Below, piece by piece: positions 1 to 11,900 of a stretch of 36,497 nucleotides of DNA. The notes beneath the pieces are model-generated. The model was not told the origin of the DNA. It was given only the letters and a program-made list of their open reading frames with translations, and did not search any database. This DNA is from Cruorifilaria tuberocauda. Its lineage: Eukaryota > Nematoda > Chromadorea > Rhabditida > Onchocercidae. Within the stretch, counting starts at the first letter, position 1; each line of letters begins with the position of its first letter. Made by a program: the position numbers and the translations under genes. Where the stretch lies: NCBI GenBank assembly GCA_013365365.1, contig JABVXU010000536.1, positions 1 through 36,497 on the forward strand. The letters run 5' to 3'.

Positions 1-1320
1 GGTAACTTTTGTAAGAGTTGTCTATCCTTTGTTGCTTGCAAGAGTATTAACAACTTTGCTGGTAATATCTAAGTCATCTCAATTCACCACCCTCTCCTTA
101 TTAACACTTTTGACCTACCCGAATTTCTCTCTCTTCCTTTTTTCTCTTTCATTACAAAGTCTTCATTACAAAGTGTAATATATTTTTCCGGATTATTTCC
201 GGTTTCCTGACTATTTCCATATCTACTGTCAGTGAATATCCGGAAGATCAGTCATGATCATTCAACCAAGTTTATATTTTCATCATCAAACTACATGTTC
301 TTTCACATGCATTATCATCTTACCATCATAATCAATAGTCGATAATCGATTGATCGCTCATTTCAGGAAAAAGATTAGCGATATACTGCCATTTTAAAAG
401 TAATATTTCAATTTCCGAATCTTTAGTATCTCATCTAATGAAGAACGCATATTCCGGATTTATCAGGTAATCAATTCCTTTTATCAATATCTCTTCTGAA
501 TCTTTCATCATCTCTTTGTTATAATAGCATTACTTTATACACATTTGAACTTTTAGACGTGACCTTACGATGAGATCAAATATAAATCTATCTCATTGGG
601 ATCTTATCAGTATGCACTGTAATATGGATGATATGGCTTTAATTCAGGACATTATGATTTTATTAGTAATTTATTGCTCAGCCAATTTTAAATTAGTAAA
701 TTTTCTTTCACATAAACAGTTCGAATAACGAAATGCAACACTTACTCTGAATGTTTCAGATAATCATTTGGTAATCAATTTGCTCTTATCATCGTCTTCT
801 TGTCAATCCTATTAATCTGTTGTAAATTGGTCTGTAAGAGGCTCCTGAAATTATATTTTCCTGAATCATATCCGGAAATACCATATGATCATTTGGAGCT
901 GTATTGTTCTTCATTTTGTAAAAAATCATGCATTGTTATTTAATGATAATTCTACATGTGTACGTCAAGCGATGAATTTTCTTGAAACTTGGAGAATATT
1001 TCCTGTTGATAAGCTTTTCACCAATCCCGGTACACAGCTGTTGTCATGAAGCATGTGAATAATGCAACTGTTTTCGAATTATCACAATATCACCTCCAGT
1101 ACTGGGAGGATCCATATAGTCGAAACGAAGTCAAGCTGCAGTTCCGGAATTATTAACTCGAGTTTTGGAAGATTAGGCATGGTAGGTAGTTTATCATTTT
1201 CTACACACCGTGCATTTGCTTACGATCCGTTTAATTTCCGCCCGTATCTTTGGTATCCGAGAGATCCCGAAGGAAAACTGAGGAATTAATATGTGAATGT
1301 GAAACAGAAGTATTGATTGA
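1..1320. other. Unresolved block with coding-like fragments
   Basis: This block has more CCGG and TCCGGA words than the introns and intergenic DNA around it, as the fhod-1 exons do. Fragments include an open edge at 1-61 ending at G|GTAATATC, a 54-codon plus-strand frame at about 765-940 with a hydrophobic stretch (LIIVFLSILLICC), and a 75-codon plus-strand frame at 1062-1289 ending in WYPRDPEGKLRN. The minus strand over 1226-1280 also shows an acceptor (TTCCTCAG) and a donor (GTAAGCAA) around an open stretch. I cannot join these into one gene. The block may hold exons of a neighbouring gene on either strand, or a decayed gene. Confidence 0.3.
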
Positions 1321-1899
1321 TCTCGTGGGTTTTCTTAATGTTTCTCATAACATATGTAACATTTGATAAAATCTATCATCTGTCTTTATCAATATCTGAT
1401 AATTGGCGCTCACTATCTGCAGATTTTCATTTTTCTTTATCATACAATCTATATCAGTTTTATTGAAAGCATTTATCAGTAAGATATCACAATTAAATTG
1501 ATAAATAAATATCGAAATAAATTGAGAAATATCAACATATCAGCAGGCATCTACAACATTTACAGCAATTTTTCCATACAAGTAAAGTACATGCAAAAAG
1601 ACCATTTGGTATTCAATCTGTTCTGAGGGAAAATTAAGTTAAAATCGAGAAGACGCGGGATAAAGGACCCGTTTCCTTCAAGAATTTTAATCTAAAGATT
1701 TCATACATCACATATTCTTACGAAAGATAAACATCAAAAAAATGAAGAACGACTGACGCAAACGTATTCGACGTAATAATCTCAAATTCCATTTTGTCTT
1801 TATTTTAACTTACGAATTCCCCGAAAAAAAGAAGAAAAAGAAAAAGTTTGGTGATAAAATAAAAAAAGATCTATATAAATAGAAATTAAATTTAGCACT

Positions 1900-1905
1900 T
1901 TTATT
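1900..1905 (-). promoter_or_regulatory. fhod-1: Candidate poly(A) signal of fhod-1
   Basis: This is the first AATAAA on the minus strand after the stop codon, about 246 nt downstream. A second AATAAA lies at 1799-1804. Either would place the 17-bp inverted repeat in the mRNA. The hexamer is common in AT-rich DNA. Confidence 0.4.
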
Positions 1906-1973
1906 AAATTTTCTCAAAATCATTGAGCACTTTTGCTAACAACGAACTAAAACTGTTTGACAGTTATTATTGC

Positions 1974-2104
1974 TCATTATTGCTACTGTTGAAGAAAGAA
2001 ACATTGAATGATAATGATTAGCTTTAATGATGTTTCCTTTCCTCTTTAAGCTATTTTTTTAGCAACAGAAAAACAAAACTGTTTGTAAACAGTAGCAATA
2101 ATGA
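1974..2104 (-). repeat. 17-bp perfect inverted repeat in the fhod-1 3' UTR
   Basis: TCATTATTGCTACTGTT at 1974-1990 is the exact reverse complement of 2088-2104, with a 97-nt loop. It lies 47-177 nt past the fhod-1 stop and before the first AATAAA, so it should be transcribed and could form a stem-loop. Confidence 0.6.
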
Positions 2105-2150
2105 TTTAACAAGGAGTGAAATAGGATATGAAAAATTTAAAGACTGAATT

Positions 2151-2922
2151 TCAAACAGTGCTTACTGTACTACTTGTTTGATCATCAACAAGTTTCAACG
2201 TTCGAGTACGCCTTACTGAAATAATTAAGCGATGGAAACGAATATTTCAGAATTTGTATAACAGTTAAGAAATTAAGTAACTCGTAGTATTCATTTTTAA
2301 GTTTTATTCTAATCAAAGGGTTCAAATTTTATAATTAAATCAAAAATGTATTTTTTCGTTAATCGAAATGAGAATACAAACTTATTTATCGATGATCAAA
2401 TACTTCAAATTCATTATGCTAATGGAAATAATAAAAATTAGCTCTTAGAAGTAGGATTAAAATAAAGAATGATAACTTACATGATTTTCGATTAAACTGT
2501 CTAACCCTACGACGATGATCACGTGGTTCAGTTTGAATCGTTGCTGCTTTCACAAGGCCATCAAGAATTTCATCATCCGGTGATTCGCGCCCGGGGCTAC
2601 CTGAATCCACCAATCGGCCAACTGATCTCAACACTGCAAATTCTCAAAACGAAAATTTGCATTTTACTTCAATTATCATTTTAACGTAACAGTTGCTTGC
2701 TATTCTTAAGTATTAATATGAAGAGTGACTCTGTTTTCTTCGTCAAGAAATAAATTAATTAATCGTACTGTAAAAACAATGAAAGAATAAAAACTACTTA
2801 CTTTCTTTTTGACCTGAAATCATATCAGTAGATGATCGCTCAGCTGCAAGTTTTGTTCTTGTCCTTTTCAGCGTATCATCGTTACTTCCGCCAGTTAGCA
2901 TACGAGACATTGCTTCATGTCG
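2151..2922 (-). CDS. fhod-1: fhod-1 exons 24-26: DAD and basic tail
   Basis: Exon 24 (2802-2922) encodes a basic linker. Exon 25 (2481-2633) contains the autoregulatory [18 protein letters not shown], followed by [12 protein letters not shown]. The last exon (2151-2215) adds [13 protein letters not shown] and the stop. NRKSLRRT equals the human FHOD1 segment whose Ser1137 and Thr1141 are ROCK targets that release autoinhibition. The third human site (Ser1131) is an Arg here. The final exon lies beyond the long open frame of exon 25. I placed it because a TTATTTCAG acceptor gives the right phase and restores the conserved motif across the junction. Confidence 0.88.
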
Positions 2923-5900
2923 CTTAAAATATATGGATTGAAAATAATCTTGATTCGAATTAGCCAAATAATATCATACCTATTAGTACTATGAATAATA
3001 AACTTGATAACATGAAGATCAGATTGCTTCTACGGGAAGAAGATATTGAAAAAAATCCGGTTGATCTTACTGAAAGAAATTCGGATCTGAATAGCTTATT
3101 ACTAAGTAAATAGTTGGGAGGCGGAAGCTGGAAGTTTAAAGCAATCGGAAAAAACTGTTTTCATCTTATTAGGCTCAAATAGACTTAACAATATCATTCG
3201 ATGATCTAGTTAACGGATAAACTACATGTGAGTTAATTAATTGAAACAGATGAAAGGGTTAATTTAAAGCTTTTCGCCAACAATTTTATTAGCTATAATA
3301 AATAAATAACTGGACAATTTGATGAAGATAAATTAACGAAATTGAAGAAGCCTGAAATTGAAGAAAATTTCTTCGCTTGCATAAAAACATTAAAAAATTA
3401 GCATTAATAAAAAAATAATTAATTTTTCAATCACCAACCTGTTCAGCATTCATTTGTACTGGTCCACGCCTCAAATTTCCGTTCAATTCCATACCATCCT
3501 TGCCATTTTGACCTTCTAGTGCCCATATTTTACCACGTGTTTTATTCCGCTCACGTTTATCCGCCAAACGTTTCCGTTGTTGCAAAATTTTATCCCGTGT
3601 GGTACGATATTCAAGAGCAAATTCATTAACCATTTTAAAAACTGCCATTGGTTTCAGCGTTGGTACTTCATTAACACTGTAGCCAAAAAAGAGCAAAAAT
3701 GCATGCCATCTGAAAATTAATAATTACTTTAATTAGCCAGCTAATTATTGAGGATGAATTTTGAGATAAAAAAGAATTCCAAAATTCATTTTCATCATTA
3801 TGAAATATTCTGCACAAGCATTTTTTTATAGAAGAAAAGCTTCAAATAATTTTCAAATATAAAAAAGAAATTTAATCTTACCTTAATGATTGAAATCTTG
3901 GCTTGATAATTAATATTTCTTAATTATTAAGCTTAATATTTCTTAATTATTAGCTAGCTAATTGTTCAAGGAATTAAAATTTCAATCCATCCTTTCCCTT
4001 AATGTTATGAAAAAAGATAAGATGAAAGTGTACAAAAAAAACAATATTTGCTACATTCGTTATTAAATTACTGATAATATGCTGATAACTGATAACGGTG
4101 GTAAGATACTGATAACTAATAATAGTAATAACAATAAAATAAAACCACGTTAATGAAAATATTTATTACTTTTCATCGTTTACTACTAACCTATTAAAAG
4201 CAATCCGATAGATGGCTTTAAGTTGATGAATTCGTTGTGCTACATCATTTAAATAATCATTGATCTTTTGTTTCATCGTTGATGAACTATCATTTTTGCT
4301 AATTTTAGCTAAATAGCCCCAGGATGCTTTACAATCATGTTCCAATTTCTTCAAATTTGACTCCAATTCATCATAATCAAACTGAAAAAAAAAGAACCTT
4401 AGATTTTAAACTAATTGAATTATTAATGAAGTATTAGATTTTATAAAATTCATATTAAGCTATAATTTAGCAATCAATTTCAGATCACAAATAATTTCAT
4501 ATTAGCATTTTTTTAAGGAATCATGTAAAACTTATTTAATTTTAAATTCAAAGAATTAAATTTCACCCTTGCCGTACGAGCAACAGCACCAAATTCGGAA
4601 TACAAATCGGTTCCATCCGAACAATGCTCAATCATATATTCAGCTAAATGATATGTTAATGTATGCTTGTAAACCGGATCCTTTACTTCTGATGCTTTGC
4701 TTAAATAATCCAATTGAAAACCTTTGATCTGCAAGATCAAAATTCAAATAAATTTTAGGAAAAAGAAAAGTTCATATTAGCAGTAATTTATAAATGATTG
4801 TAGTTCTATGGTCAGAAAATGGACATTACAAAATTAAGACCGGATTGCTAGTACAACGAGAACTTTCGTGAGTATAAATTTGTGAGATTGCGAGAAAAGT
4901 GAATTCAGGAATTCAGGAATACTTCGGTATGAGTGATAGGGTAATAAGTAATGATAAGTGATAATAAGTGAGTAATAATAGGAAGTAATAATTTTTCTTC
5001 TCGAAATTATTTAATTTTAATTTCGTTTCTTCCTCATTCCTCAAAATCACTTCATTTGCTTCGTCCTGCTCAATTTTCATATTTCATTTAAATTAAATTT
5101 ACGTTAGTTCCATTCAACGTATTTCCAATTATCAGTAGCATTCCCATAGCCGTCCGGAATGTTTTCGATTCTTCAACCTCTTTCATTGCTAGCTGTAAAT
5201 CCATCAATGGTTCCGCGATATCCTTAAAAAACATATATATAAATATGGGAAATTTCAATTTGATAACAAACTATTTTAACTTATGATAACGAGTGAAAGA
5301 AATCAGTTAAAAAATTTCAAAATTTTCAAAAAATCGGCAACAAAAAGACAAACAAACTTCTCACATTTTGAAAAAAAAATTAAAATTTGCAAAAAATTGT
5401 AAACACTAATGTTATCTGTAAACAATTAATTAATTAATTGAAATTTGCTAAAAAAAATCTTTAAACTTCTGATCAAAGAAAAAAAAACTCAAACTCCGTA
5501 TACCTTTTCACAATTTTTGTAGTCTAACGTGAATACCCAAAGTCTAAGTCTTTCCAGTAAGCATGGTATTTGTGAAAGTTTAAGAAGGAACTGTTCCGCT
5601 TGACCGAGCGGCATATCCGGATGTTCCGCAACTTTCAATTCGATTTGCTCAATCTCCGCAGGATTTGGCATCATCGTTGTAAGGATTTTTTCAATACCTT
5701 CTTTATTCAATACCAATGAATCGAATTTCTAAAATTTCGATCATCATTTATTATTTCTGGATAGCTGAACGGAAAATGGGTAGAGAAACAATTGAGAGAA
5801 GATTGATATTACTACCATGATAGCGGTTGGAATAACGCTTATCGGTGGTAATTTTGTTAATCCAATATTGATAGCTTGGGATCGTTTTAGCGGTAGCACC

Positions 5901-8900
5901 TGGAGGATTTGTGCCCGGTGTTCACCATTCAGTCGCTAGAAGAATATTAAAACTTTTACTTTCAAAGGTTTCATATGAAAATCAATAAGAATCTTTATTA
6001 TTTGCAAAAAGCGCAAATGATAGTACGGAAATATGCTAATATTTTGCAAAATTCTTTTTTTAAGTAAAGATAAGAGTTTGTTAACTGTAATTTTTAAAAT
6101 GTTCAAATCGCAAATTGAATATTCCGGTTATGGAACCGGCCTATCCTAATTATCAAAAATTCGAGATATGCCAAATAATTTTTCTGAAACAATCAAAAAT
6201 TTGAAACTTTTGCGAAAATAAACAAAATGCAGCATAAACAAATTAAGGAGGAACAGAAAGTTATCTATAAATTAAGATACATTAGTGATTCGACCAATTT
6301 TATAAGTAATTAGCTGGAAAATTTAAAATTATGCTAATATTCAAAAAATATTTGGCCCATAACCTCATCAGACAATTGTTATTAAAGGTATTTGATGACT
6401 CAGAGATGAAGTAGTCATAAAATTTGAATTTGAAATGATATTTACCTTAACAGCAGGAATTTCTTTAGTTTTTTGCTCGAATAGTTGAACCAATTTTTTA
6501 GCATCAATTTGTGGTAAATCAAGTTTATGCCAAAATGTTCCCTTATTTCGTAATGATGGAACAGGTGGTAATTCAGCTTGAGCAGGTTTCCAATGTAATC
6601 TTAATGTTCCAGTTTTTGATATCTGTGCTACTAAAAGAAAATTTTGAATATTATTTCATCTTATTAATTTAATCAAATTAAAATTAATTCGATTTTTAAT
6701 AAAAATTTTCATTCATAACGTTTAACTTACTATATTAATCACATATATCAAATTGTTTCACAAATTATAAATTCACCTGGACTTGGATCACGACCACCTG
6801 CCTGATTCGAGCTACTACCTGGAGAGAGAAAAGGTGGCGGTGGAGGTGCTCCTGGAGGTGCTCCCGGTGCACCAGGTAATAGTGGAGGTGCTGGTGGTGG
6901 ACCTTTTTCAGATGCTAAAATTTCAGAAAACTTTTAGATGTTTAATCGAAATAAAATTGAATTAAAAAATCATTATCTTAATTCTAACCGCATATGGAAA
7001 TAACGTTTTATTTCCTAGAATGCAACAATAAAGATTAGCAGATACAAATTAAACTTTGATCATAAAGAAAAACCTAGGAATTAAAATATTTCTACATCTA
7101 CCTAATAAGAATAACTTGAAGTACGAATGAAAAGAAAATGATAACTTATTGAAAATGATCATAATGCTGTAGGAAATAATTAAAAATTAAATTTCAAATT
7201 CAATTCGGATTCAATAAACTTTAAACATGTGATAATAATGCTGCTACATGGAGAATCATTAGGTTTTTCTATCAATCAAAAATTAAATTTCAATTACCTG
7301 ATGCAATACCATTAGCGCTAATACCTGGAAGTAAACCCTTCTCTTGAGCAATTGCTGCTAATCGAGCCATAACCAATGGATCTTGCTCAAATTCATCTTT
7401 ATGAAATTCCGAAAAATCCAAATCATTGATAATCAATGGTTTCGATTTAAAACTCTCAGCAGCCTGAAATAAAAAAGAGAAACGTGGAAATAGGAATAAC
7501 TTAACCATAATTAGGGTTCGTATCAGTGGAAAAATTGATTTCCAACCTTGATATATTTGGAATTTCCTTTACCATTCATTGAAATTTTATAAAATGAAAA
7601 ATTTGTTAGCTAAATGAAATAAACCTTTTTCCATTGTATTTCAGCTTCATCCTGTTTTGGTTCAAATAATGCTGCATTTTGTTCACGTTTAAGCGCACGA
7701 CGACGTAATTGTGCCGCAAATGCATTACCACCAGTTGTACTATCATCATCTTCATCATCGATCATCTAAGATTAATTAATTGAACATATTACGTCATGAA
7801 ATCTGAATCAGGTAAAACTATCAAATTTATTTCAAAATTTAACAAAGCAAAAAAAAAACTATCATTAAAATAAAATTAAATGATATATCAACGGCTATCG
7901 TAATATTTTATCGGGAATCATGATTGGAATATTTAGAATTCCATATACCTTTGTTTTGCATGGTGATATCCTTTTTGACTCTGATATTGATACCGGTTCT
8001 GGTTCTCTCTTGTTTGGTTCCGGGAATTCCATCGTTTTATTTTCAGTTGGAGAAAAAAGTGTAGAAGGAAATGATGGTGGAGGTGCACGAACCTAAACAG
8101 GCGCTAATTAAAGCAGTAATTAATTACTTATTTATCAATAATTACTGTATTTATAAAATGTAAAATTTCCATCTACTATACTCAGCTTTAATTCCGCCTT
8201 TCAAGCTTTTCTTATCGATTGTTCAAATCTAGCTTTGATGTATAATTTTGTTAAGATAATTTATGAATTTAAAATATTTGTGAAATTGTTCCGAATTTAG
8301 ATTATATGTAAACTTTTTTAAATTTAAAAAACTTCAAATATGAACTGAAATCAATTGTATCAATAACAATTTATCATTGAATTACTAAATTACAAGAATT
8401 TAATTATCAATAAATCTTTTCAAAAAAAAGAAAGAAAAAATAAAGTAAAAGAACGTCAAACCGGTTTCTCTTCAGGTTCCACATTTTCATTATTTTCCAA
8501 CTTTTTCTCGACCGAATTCGCTGATATCATTGATGTTTGTTTTATTGCTGTCTGTGCTACGCTCATCTCATTTAACGGAACATTCTGGAAGAAAAAGTTT
8601 GTAAAAGGAAGAGGAAATCCGCGTATTGATAATAAATGAATAACTGATAAATGAAATTACTTAATTTCCCGGCTAATTTTATCACTTCCTTCATAAGTAA
8701 GTCCTTGGTAAGTAACTAACTGTATTAATATTTTTCGATTGTGTTTCAATTTCAGGAATTTTCCTTCTCCAAGGTGGTATCACTCTTGATGCATCGTTAA
8801 TTGCATCATTCGGTATACTACTGATACCATTAATAATCCTATCACCAGAGTTTGCCATGGGTCTATAAATAGGTTAAAAAAGATTAGCAATGAATTGATC

Positions 8901-11900
8901 AAATATTAGCTATAAATAGATCATCAAGTTATTGATCAAATGCTTTAGTAATTAATTAAGTAATAATATTTGCAATGGATGAATTAGTAGAAGCCATTTG
9001 ATGAAACCTGAATAAAAGCTCAACATTTTTATTATTTTACTTTCAATTTAATTTTTAAACTTTTAATTCAAATTCAATTTAAACTATAAACTCTCTCAAA
9101 TTAAACCTAATAATTTAACTTTATACTTTTAATTTTTAATATGAAGAAAGTTAATTTCTTTTTTAATTCATCCAATACTGTAAATACTGTAAGATTTAAT
9201 TTTTTTTCTTAAATCTGATAATTTCATCATGTGAGGAAAAGCTGGATTTACAGAAACTTACAATTCAAATTTTTCAATATTATTATTTACAGAGTTGATT
9301 TTATGAAAATTGTAGTGTTCCTGTTGTCGAGCTAATGATTCCTGATGTCGTCGACGCATTGCCGTTCTACGATCAAGTATTCCGGTACGATCCGGTACTG
9401 CCGTTTGCATCCTACAACAACTTCTATCCAGTACAGTTATAAGATTAGGAGATTAAACTTATGCTTGAAGTGGTTGAGAAAAAGTGAATTGAAAATTGCT
9501 TAATCAGATATGGGAAAGAAATATCGCGATTTTAATTGAAATTATATTTCATACTATTTTAGAATGAATTGAATGTAACGACGAATTTACTCTCTCAAAA
9601 AAAAGGAAATTGATGTTTAGGTTCTTGTGGAAATAAATCATGAGAGGTAAAACACAGGAAAACTGGATCTATGAATAAATTCGAAAAAAAAAAAGAAAAG
9701 AAAGAGTTAATAATGATAATGATTGACCTCTGACCTACAGCAATCAGTTCTACTATTTTTCGTTGTGAACGAAAAAAAGAGAATATGATTAATACCTCAT
9801 TTTAACGATACTTTCATCACTACTTTCAGCTTCATCTTCCTGCTTCAGCACTTTTTCATATAATTTACATTGATCTTTGAGATCTTTATGGCCAAGTTTT
9901 AGCATATGTCGCATTGCATCTTCTAGGCCTTGTGATTCGAAAGAATCAACGAGATCATAATATGTATCCTAAAAATATTTTACATTAATCGATTGATATG
10001 ATTGATCGATCGATTGATTCTCATAATTCATGAAAATCGACAAGATCATAATATATATCCTAAAAAAAATTATTATATATCGATTGATTGATTGATTTTT
10101 TCTTTCTAATTTTACTAACTTATACAATTAATCTATACTTTTTTATTGTCAATTAATTGATTAGTATGATTGATCGATCGAAATGGTTCTCATAATTCAT
10201 TTTTGAAGAGATCAAATATGAAAAAAAACTTGCTTCATTATTTTACACATACTAATTCAATTTCCACCTGTACATTTTACTTAACCTATATTTCATCTAA
10301 TTTTACTCCAAATTTCATTAAACAAAAATCATTTGAAATGATTATTGATAATCGATTAAAATTGAGTATGAACCTGATCAACGACACCATTTAGTATTTT
10401 ATTGATAACAGTCATACCGTACGTGAGCATTTCAACATCACTCGCATCCTTCTCATTAAGTACTCTCATCAAAGCGAACCAATCAGGTCGATCTATTTTC
10501 AAATGAAAAAAGGAACGTTAATTTCAAAAAAAACAAATCATTTAACAAATTCATTTCAGATTCATACCAAAAAAAGGATGAAAATGATGAAAATTTTAAA
10601 AAATGGACAAAAAACAAAAAAAAAAAGAGAAAATTACAGTAATTACAGTATTATATTTCATCAACAATCGATATTTTAAAAATTTAAAGTAAAAAAAAAA
10701 TACTATTAGCTTTGTCGATATTTGTAACAGCATTCATTAGTAACAGTGCATTATGATCCGTATATTCAATAAATACCAATAATAATTTCAATGCTGTTTT
10801 CACCACTAATCGATACTAAAATTAATTTAAATTATCAAATTTATCACTTCCAATGAATTAATCAAAAATCACTTTTTGATAAGCGAAAAAAAAAAACTTG
10901 CAGCCAACTTGCACTAAAAGTATATAAATCAAATAAAAAGTCTCTACTTTTGCAAACAAATAATTTTTTTTTTTTTTTTGAATGATTAAATTTGATCACG
11001 GAGAAAAGATTTAATTTTCATTTTCATTTTTTTTTAATTAGACGATTGAAATCGATAAGCGAGGAGGAAAAGATTTAATCTGTTTATTTTTTGGATGAAT
11101 GAAATTGACAAGAATCAGATTTTATTTTCAGATTTCAGATTTTCCGATTTCATTTTTCGAAAAACTAAAATTGTTCCGGAATAATTAATAACGATAGTAT
11201 GGTTATTAATATATATATTTTATCAATCAATTCTCTTATTGCATTAAAATAATAAATTTAAGAATTTGGAAAATCTTTTTTTTTTGTTGGAATTTTTTTC
11301 TCTCTTTTTAAATTTAAAAACGTAAAAATAGTAAAAAATTACTAAATAGCGGGAATTTTTTAATTACAAAAATAATTAACAAAAAAAAAATTGAGCATAA
11401 GTTTTTAGCAGTTTTTGAACTTTATGAAAACTATTGAATGATGATAATTTTTTTATCACAAAAAAACCATCACTTTATTCATTCCCATAAAAAAAACAAA
11501 AAATTTTTCAAACTATCTTATTAATCATGAAAATTTTAGTTATCGTTTTCCTTCAATTCGGAAATTATTTTTTTAAAAGAACCTTAAGGAAGTTTCTAAT
11601 GTAATAATAGGATAATTGAATTAATTCAATTTATTTCAAATATAAAAATTTTTTCATCTTCTCAAAAAAACGATATGCAAATTTTTTCTTGAAAACGAAA
11701 TAAACAAACTTTAGAAAAAGAAAAATTGGAGAAATTGAAGAAAAGCTGACAAACATATACAAATAAGCAGAAAAGGAAAAGCATGCTTACAAGATTCTTA
11801 CCCAATAAGCCTGAAATGAATTCATTTCAGAGAGTAACAATGGATTAATAATATTCTGCAAAATTTTCTTTCCTTTTGTTTTTTTCTTTATTTTTTAATT

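Larger units (their letters stand above)
1321..2150. other. 3' flank and 3' UTR of fhod-1, otherwise empty
   Basis: AT-rich DNA holds the 3' UTR inverted repeat and AATAAA candidates listed separately. I see no further exon. Confidence 0.6.

Noticed and set aside
6783..6965. Plus-strand 60-codon frame opposite FH1
   Set aside because: Antisense of the proline-rich exon. Its Val-rich sequence is the complement of proline and glycine codons.
10170..10394. Plus-strand 74-codon frame
   Set aside because: Lies in AT-rich intron and runs antisense into exon 8. No coding signature.
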